Shown here piece after piece: positions 59,577 to 64,000 of a stretch of 64,000 nucleotides of DNA. A model generated the notes under the pieces. That model was given only the letters and a program-made list of their open reading frames with translations. It was not told the DNA's origin and searched no databases. Positions within the stretch are counted from its first letter, which is position 1, and each line of letters opens with the position of its first letter. Made by a program: the position numbers and the translations under genes. The DNA comes from DAOUKH01 sp965207995 (lineage in GTDB: Bacteria > Chloroflexota > Dehalococcoidia > SHYB01). The stretch lies in assembly GCA_965207995.1 (NCBI GenBank), contig OZ242299.1, forward strand, positions 1,612,001-1,676,000, written 5' to 3'.

Positions 59577-60837
59577 CGGGCGGCCTCGTTACCAGAATCT
59601 TCTCGATCTTGACCCCGTCCATCTCGCTAACGGTGAGGCGCAGGTTCCCGGCGCGCACCTGCTCGCCGTCGCGAGGGATGCGGCCGAGGGTGGCAAGGAC
59701 GAAGCCCGCCAGGGTCTCGTAGCCCTCCTCGTCGGGGAGGCCGAGGTGGAGGCGTTCGTTCGCCTCGTCGACGCGCATACCGGCGTCGACCTGGAAGGTG
59801 AGCTCGTCGATGGTCTCGACTTCCTCCTCCTCGTCCTCGTCGGCGTCGGCGATCTTGCCGACGACCTCGCCGACGATCTGCTTCACGGTGAGCAGGCCGG
59901 CGATGACACCGAACTCGTCGATGAGCATGACGAGCTGCGCACCCTGCGTCCGCATCTCGACGAAGAGGTCGTCGATGTGCTTGGTCTCGGGGTAGAAATA
60001 GGCCTGCCGGACGAGGGGGGCGATGGGATCGTCTTTGGTGAGGGCGCTTTGGCTGTAGGCGCGGAGCACGTCCTTGGCGGAGATCGTGCCGACGACGTTG
60101 TCGGGGGCGGACTCGTAGATGGGAAAGCGGGTGTGGGACTCCGTGGCGTAGGACTGGAGGAAGTCGTCGAAGGTGGCGTCCTTGGAGAGGAAGACGATCT
60201 CCGGGCGCGGGGTCATGATCTCGCGGGCTTGGAGGTCGCCGAACCGGAAGGCCTTGTGGATGAACTCGGCCTCGGTCTCTTCGACGGCGCCCTCGGTGGT
60301 GCCGACACGGACCAGGGTTCGCAGCTCTTCTTCGCTGATCGAAGGGGCCGTGCTGCGGGAGCTTGAGAAGGGGCGGGTGATCGCCGCGCTGATCCTCTGG
60401 AGCACGACCGCCAGCGGGAAGAGGACCCATTGGGCAACCTCCAGCGGCCGGAGGTAGAGGAAGAGGAGCTGCTCGGGGTAGCGGGAGGCGAGGGTCTTGG
60501 GGACGGCCTCGCCGACGATGACGATGCCGACGGTGGTGACCACGGTGGCCGCGACGACGCCGAGCCCGCGCGAATCGCCGAGCAGGTCGAAGGCGAGGGC
60601 GGTCGCGATGGAGGCGAGGGCCAGGTTGACCGCGTTGTTCCCCAGGAGGACGGTCGAGAGGAAGCGCTCGGGGTTGTCCTTCAGGCGGGCGAGACGGTCG
60701 GCGCGCGGGAAGCCGGTCTCGACGAGGTGGGCGACGCGGACGCGCTGCAGGGCGAAGAAGGCGGTTTCCGAGCTAGAGAAGAAGGCGGAGAGGGCCAGAA
60801 ACAGAACCAGCAGAACGGCGGTTAACTCGATGTCCAT
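59551..60837 (-). CDS. CNNM/CorC-type membrane protein (DUF21-CBS-CorC_HlyC)
   Basis: A 428-residue protein with an N-terminal DUF21 domain of about four membrane helices (starts T-A-V-L-L-V-L-F-L-A-L-S-A-F-F-S-S-S-E-T in parts), a pair of CBS domains (R-E-I-M-T-P-R-P-E and the second around L-V-M-L-I-D-E-F-G) and a C-terminal CorC_HlyC domain (Y-E-T-L-A-G-F-V-L). This architecture is found in Mg/Co efflux proteins; the 'hemolysin' label is historical. First gene of a three-gene operon with DUF2344 and tilS. Confidence 0.92.
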   Translation of the reverse strand: MDIELTAVLLVLFLALSAFFSSSETAFFALQRVRVAHLVETGFPRADRLARLKDNPERFLSTVLLGNNAVNLALASIATALAFDLLGDSRGLGVVAATVVTTVGIVIVGEAVPKTLASRYPEQLLFLYLRPLEVAQWVLFPLAVVLQRISAAITRPFSSSRSTAPSISEEELRTLVRVGTTEGAVEETEAEFIHKAFRFGDLQAREIMTPRPEIVFLSKDATFDDFLQSYATESHTRFPIYESAPDNVVGTISAKDVLRAYSQSALTKDDPIAPLVRQAYFYPETKHIDDLFVEMRTQGAQLVMLIDEFGVIAGLLTVKQIVGEVVGKIADADEDEEEEVETIDELTFQVDAGMRVDEANERLHLGLPDEEGYETLAGFVLATLGRIPRDGEQVRAGNLRLTVSEMDGVKIEKILVTRPPDGSATPQS

Positions 60838-60942
60838 TGCAGGCGCGGCCTGGGCCTTCGCAACCCGGCGCCCCGAGAAGCCTCCTCAGTTCGGATACGC
60901 CCTGAATCGTACCAGATTGGGGCGACGCGCTCCAACGGGCCG

Positions 60943-61719
60943 CTAACGGGCGGTGTAGCCTCCGTCGACGACGAGGACGTGGCCGGTGACGAAGGAGGCC
61001 TCGTCGGAGGCGAGGTAGAGGACGGCGTTGACGATGTCGTCGGCGGTGCCGACGCGGCCAAGGGGGATCTGTTCGGCCATGTTGGCGGTCTGGCGGCGCC
61101 GGTCTTCCTCTGAGCGCCGGACGGCATCGCCCTCGGCGGTGAAGACGTTGGTGTAGCCGGGGGCGACGGCGTTGACCCGGATGCCCGCCGGGGCGAGCTG
61201 GGAGGCGAGGGTGCGTGTGAAGGCGATGAGGCCGCCCTTGGAAGCGGCGTAGGAGACGGCGCCGATGGCGACGAGTCCGGCGAAGGAGGCGGTGTTGACG
61301 ATCGCGCCGCCGCCGGAGCGGCGCATGTGGGGGACCGCGGCCTTGGCGGCGTGGAACATGCCCTTGAGGTTGATGTCGAGGATGCCGTCCCAGTCTTCGG
61401 CGGGCACGTCCTCGATGGGGGTCTGGCGGTGTGGCGAGGGGCGCCCCGCGTTGTTGAAGAGGATGTCGAGGCGTCCGAACCTGTCCGCGGCGGCGTCGAT
61501 TGCGGCGCGGACGGAGGGCTCGTCGCGCACGTCGGCGGGGACGAAGATGGCCTCGCCGCCGGCCTGTTCGACCGCGCGGGCCGTGGCGTGTCCGCTCGCC
61601 TCGGCGATGTCGAGCAGGCCGACCTTGGCGCCTTCGCGGGCGAAGCGGAGGGCGGCGGCGCGTCCGAAGCCGGAGGCCCCGCCGGTGATGAAGGCGGCTT
61701 TGCCGTTCAATCTAGCCAC
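60943..61719 (-). CDS. Short-chain dehydrogenase/reductase (SDR)
   Basis: A 258-residue classical SDR: T-G-G-A-S-G-F-G, D-I-A-E after the second strand (Asp suggests NAD preference), N-N-A-G, Ser in N-T-A-S-F-A and Y-A-A-S-K. The end S-F-V-T-G-H-V-L-V-V-D-G-G is shared almost word for word with the SDR at 61911, its closest paralogue here. Confidence 0.88.
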   Translation of the reverse strand: MARLNGKAAFITGGASGFGRAAALRFAREGAKVGLLDIAEASGHATARAVEQAGGEAIFVPADVRDEPSVRAAIDAAADRFGRLDILFNNAGRPSPHRQTPIEDVPAEDWDGILDINLKGMFHAAKAAVPHMRRSGGGAIVNTASFAGLVAIGAVSYAASKGGLIAFTRTLASQLAPAGIRVNAVAPGYTNVFTAEGDAVRRSEEDRRRQTANMAEQIPLGRVGTADDIVNAVLYLASDEASFVTGHVLVVDGGYTAR

Positions 61720-61779
61720 TGGAACGTGCTCCTGCCTGTGGAGGCGGTGGGCTTCGATGACCTGTGGTGGTCGAAAGGG

Positions 61780-61905
61780 GGCCCCTCATCTCAATCTTCT
61801 CCCGTGGGGAGAAGAGGGAAGACCTCCCCGCCCCGCCGGCGCGCCCTGCGGGGCGCGTGCCCTCTCTCAAATCTCCCCCAGAGGGGGAGAGGCTTAAGGG
61901 GGCGG
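61780..61905. repeat. Repeat cluster (A' variant followed by family-A left arm)
   Basis: GGGCCCCTCATCTCAATC with a TTCTCCCGTGGGGAGAAG stem, AGGGAAGACC, the GCGCGCCCTGCGGGGCGCG prefix and CCCTCTCTCAAATCTCCCCC, AGAGGGGGAGAGG, TTAA. It separates the two paralogous SDR genes. Confidence 0.85.
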
Positions 61906-61910
61906 TCCTC

Positions 61911-62690
61911 CTATTGGGCGGTGAAGCCGCCGTCGACGACGAGGCTGTGGCCGGTGACGAAGGAGGCCTCGTCGGAGGCGAGATAGAGGACGGCGTTGGC
62001 GATGTCGGTGGGCCTGCCGTGGCGTCCGATGGGGGTCACGTTGGCGAAGTGCTCCAGGCGCTTCTTCTGCGTTTCCTCGTCGGCGCCGCGGCTGATGCCG
62101 CGGAGCATGGGGGTGTCGATGAAGCCGGGGGCGACGGCGTTGACGCGGATGTTGTCCTTGGCGAGCTCGAGGGCCATCATCTTGGTCATCACGTGGACGC
62201 CGCCCTTGGAGCCGCTGTAGCCGGGGTTGGCCATGCCGACGAGGCCGGCGATCGAGGCGGTGTTGACGATGGAGCCGCCGCCGGCCTCGCGCATGGCGCG
62301 GGCGGCGTACTTGGCGACGAGGAAGACGCCGCGCAGGTTGACGGCGATGACCTTGTCGAACTCCTCGGGCTCCATGGAGTCGAGGTTCGACTGGCGGGTC
62401 TGGTAGGCGCCGCTGATCCCCGCGTTGTTGAAGAGGACATGGAGGGCGCCGAACCGCTCGACGGCGGCGGCGACGCAGGCCTCGGCCCCCTCGGCGGTGG
62501 AGACGTCGCTCTTGACGAAGAAGGCGTCGCCGCCGGCTTCGCCGATCTGGGCGACGGTCTTCTGGCCGCCGATCTCGTCGAGGTCGCAGACGCAGACCTT
62601 CGCGCCCTCCTCCGCCAGGCGGACGGCGGCGGCTGCGCCCAAGCCCGACGCTCCGCCGGTCACCAGGGCCACTTTGTCCTTCATTCGCAT
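61911..62690 (-). CDS. Short-chain dehydrogenase/reductase (SDR)
   Basis: A 259-residue classical SDR: T-G-G-A-S-G-L-G, C-D-L-D (NAD-type Asp), N-N-A-G-I, Ser in N-T-A-S-I-A and Y-S-G-S-K. Either ATG at 62690 or 62684 could start it. Substrate unknown. Confidence 0.88.
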   Translation of the reverse strand: MRMKDKVALVTGGASGLGAAAAVRLAEEGAKVCVCDLDEIGGQKTVAQIGEAGGDAFFVKSDVSTAEGAEACVAAAVERFGALHVLFNNAGISGAYQTRQSNLDSMEPEEFDKVIAVNLRGVFLVAKYAARAMREAGGGSIVNTASIAGLVGMANPGYSGSKGGVHVMTKMMALELAKDNIRVNAVAPGFIDTPMLRGISRGADEETQKKRLEHFANVTPIGRHGRPTDIANAVLYLASDEASFVTGHSLVVDGGFTAQ

Positions 62691-62707
62691 GGGCTGCCTC
62701 CTTGGGG

Positions 62708-63721
62708 CTAAGGCTTGCGGGCCAGGATGAGCGAACTCGGCGCGTCGTAGTGAATGTCGCCGAGCCCCGCCCCGGTCATCCAGTCGGTGATCTCGCGGAG
62801 AGCGTAGCAGCGCCCGCCGCTTGTGTGTAGCAGCATGTTGACGGCGAAGACGGCTCCGAACTCGGGGGCGTCGAGGCCGGGTTCCATGATGACGTCGCGC
62901 ACGGCGACGCGTCCGCCCGGCGGGGCCGCCCGCGCGACCCGCCGGAAGAGGGCGGCGTTCTCCTCGGGCGGCTGGCCGTGGAGGATGTTGGACATGAAGA
63001 TGAAGTCATGGCCGGGTGGAAGGTCATCGAGGAGGAAGTCGCCTTCGACGACGGCGACGCGATCGGCGAGGCCCCAGTCGTCGACGTTGCCGCGGGCCAG
63101 AGCGGCGGCCTTGGGCAGCTCGAAGACGGTCGCGCGCAGGTGCGGGTAGTCGCGGGCGAAGCTCAGGGCGTAGGCGCCCGCGCCGCCGCCGACGTCGAGG
63201 ACGGCGGTGTGTTCGGCCAGGGGCAGCGCCTTGGCCAAGGCGGGCGCGATCAGGACGGCGTCGCGGTGGAGGCCGCGGAGCAGCCGCTCGGCGACCTCGT
63301 CGCCCTGGCCCTGCTGGAAGATGGAGTCGGCGACGGCGGGCTTGCCCTGGAGCAGGGTCTCCTCCAACCGGCCCCACATGTCCCAGCAGAGGTCGTCGAC
63401 GACGAGCTGGTCGCCCGTGTAGTCCGGCCGTCCGGGGACGAGGTAGGTGTCGGCGACCTCGGTGTTGACGTAGGTCTCGCCGCGCTTGGCGAGGAGGCCA
63501 AGGGCGGTGAGGGCGTCGAGGAGGATGCGGAAGGCCCTGGGGTCGCCGTTCAGGTCTTCGGCGGCGCGGGCCGCGGTCGAAGGGTGCCGAGCGAGCCGGC
63601 CGAAGAGGTCGAGCTTGACCGCCGTGGTGACGATCTTGTGGCGCCAGTGGACTCCGGGCGCGAGGACCGGCGGCAGGCCGCTCCGGTGCGGGGCGTCGTC
63701 CCTATGGTCTTCGTCAGCGAT
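62708..63721 (-). CDS. SAM-dependent O-methyltransferase, non-canonical start
   Basis: A ~337-residue methyltransferase of the acetylserotonin/caffeate O-methyltransferase class. An N-terminal winged-helix dimerisation part (H-W-R-H-K-I-V-T-T-A-V-K-L-D-L-F) precedes the SAM domain with V-L-D-V-G-G-G-A-G-A-Y, D-D-L-P-P-G-H-D-F and H/N-I-L-H-G. No ATG, GTG or TTG lies at the expected N-terminus; AAGGAG (63736-63731) is followed after 9 nt by ATC (63721), which gives a family-typical length, so an ATC start is proposed. It begins 13 bp inside the 3' end of, or just after, the glycosyltransferase (stop at 63735). Confidence 0.75.
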   Translation of the reverse strand: MADEDHRDDAPHRSGLPPVLAPGVHWRHKIVTTAVKLDLFGRLARHPSTAARAAEDLNGDPRAFRILLDALTALGLLAKRGETYVNTEVADTYLVPGRPDYTGDQLVVDDLCWDMWGRLEETLLQGKPAVADSIFQQGQGDEVAERLLRGLHRDAVLIAPALAKALPLAEHTAVLDVGGGAGAYALSFARDYPHLRATVFELPKAAALARGNVDDWGLADRVAVVEGDFLLDDLPPGHDFIFMSNILHGQPPEENAALFRRVARAAPPGGRVAVRDVIMEPGLDAPEFGAVFAVNMLLHTSGGRCYALREITDWMTGAGLGDIHYDAPSSLILARKP

Positions 63722-63734
63722 AGCCTGCTTCTCC

Positions 63735-64000
63735 TTATGCTGAACGGGCGGCCACGGACTCGTAGACGGCCTCGTAGCCCTCGACCATGCGGCTGATAGG
63801 GAACTGCTCCTCGACCCAGGCGCGGCAGGCGCGGCGGTCGATCTGGCCCAGGCGGGCGATGGCACGGACGGCCTCGGCCTCGGTCTCGACGAGGAAGCCG
63901 GTGCGGCCGTCGGCGATGACCTCGGGCATGGCGCCCTTGGGATAGGCGATGACCGGTGTGCCCACGGCCAGGGCCTCGGCGACGGCGAGGCCGAAGGGCT
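63735..64000 (-). CDS. Glycosyltransferase, GT4-like, C-terminal part
   Basis: The last ~87 residues of a retaining glycosyltransferase of GT-B fold; the N-terminal domain lies right of the window. P-F-G-L-A-V-A-E-A-L-A-V-G-T-P-V-I-A runs into P-K-G-A-M-P-E-V-I-A-D-G-R-T-G-F-L-V, the classic donor-nucleotide E-x7-E region of family 4. A methyltransferase gene follows directly, so the pair may modify a glycolipid or exopolysaccharide. Confidence 0.85.
   Translation of the reverse strand, partial: PFGLAVAEALAVGTPVIAYPKGAMPEVIADGRTGFLVETEAEAVRAIARLGQIDRRACRAWVEEQFPISRMVEGYEAVYESVAARSA

Overview
This is a 64 kb chromosomal window from a high-GC bacterium, most likely a member of the Chloroflexota (Dehalococcoidia/SAR202-like). 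That placement is inferred from the mix of features: a CIRCE-controlled groES-groEL pair, a type I glutamine synthetase without the usual adenylylation motif, DUF2851, DUF2344 and DUF2156 proteins, many family III (CaiB/BaiF) CoA transferases and short-chain dehydrogenases (SDRs), and intergenic spaces packed with GC-rich hairpin repeats. No rRNA, tRNA, CRISPR array or prophage was recognised. Both edges cut genes: gltB at the left and a group 4-type glycosyltransferase at the right.

Layout. 1-7.1 kb: nitrogen assimilation (glnA-gltB), a small SWIM zinc-finger protein, then folC-fabF. 7.1-11.5 kb: an aminotransferase, a lone HicB-like protein and an alpha/beta hydrolase between repeat clusters. 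11.2-15.5 kb: a cell-surface locus with an Ig/IPT-like repeat protein and a membrane-anchored bacterial collagen-like protein behind a long leader. 15.5-18.7 kb: the densest repeats, holding a DUF559 endonuclease-like gene, mutM and a tiny coiled-coil membrane protein. 18.7-22.4 kb: an orphan promoter with an SOS-box-like palindrome, then a PhnDCEE-type ABC importer. 22.4-26.4 kb: a CoA transferase, malate synthase and a DUF2156 protein. 26.97-29.22 kb: a complete IS21-family element inserted inside a dispersed repeat. 29.3-32.6 kb: pyrG-rho.

32.66-45.7 kb looks like an acquired catabolic island. It is free of the dispersed repeats, appears lower in GC by eye, and begins at a CoA-transferase fragment fused to a broken repeat. 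It carries two intact CoA transferases plus that fragment, a hydrolase-fold protein lacking its nucleophile, two SDRs sharing a gene-conversion tract, a peptide/nickel-type ABC importer on the minus strand, a divergent pair of a ThDP-dependent 2-hydroxyacyl-CoA lyase/oxalyl-CoA decarboxylase-like enzyme with a CoA transferase, and a further SDR. The arrangement suggests uptake of an organic substrate, CoA activation, then oxidation or cleavage.

45.9-64 kb is mostly housekeeping: groES-groEL, an XRE regulator, DUF2851, pcrA/uvrD-tsaD, an ammonium transporter, a nicotinamidase-like hydrolase, a frameshifted nitroreductase, several SDRs, a CorC-type membrane protein-DUF2344-tilS operon, an O-methyltransferase and a glycosyltransferase. 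The clearest unexplained structures are the hairpin repeat families (including copies that end a gene, host an IS and mark a deletion), the surface locus leader, the SOS-like orphan promoter, and several genes whose -10 boxes lie only 6-10 nt from the start codon. Starts that differ from the longest open frame were chosen from ribosome-binding sites or conserved N-termini and are noted entry by entry.
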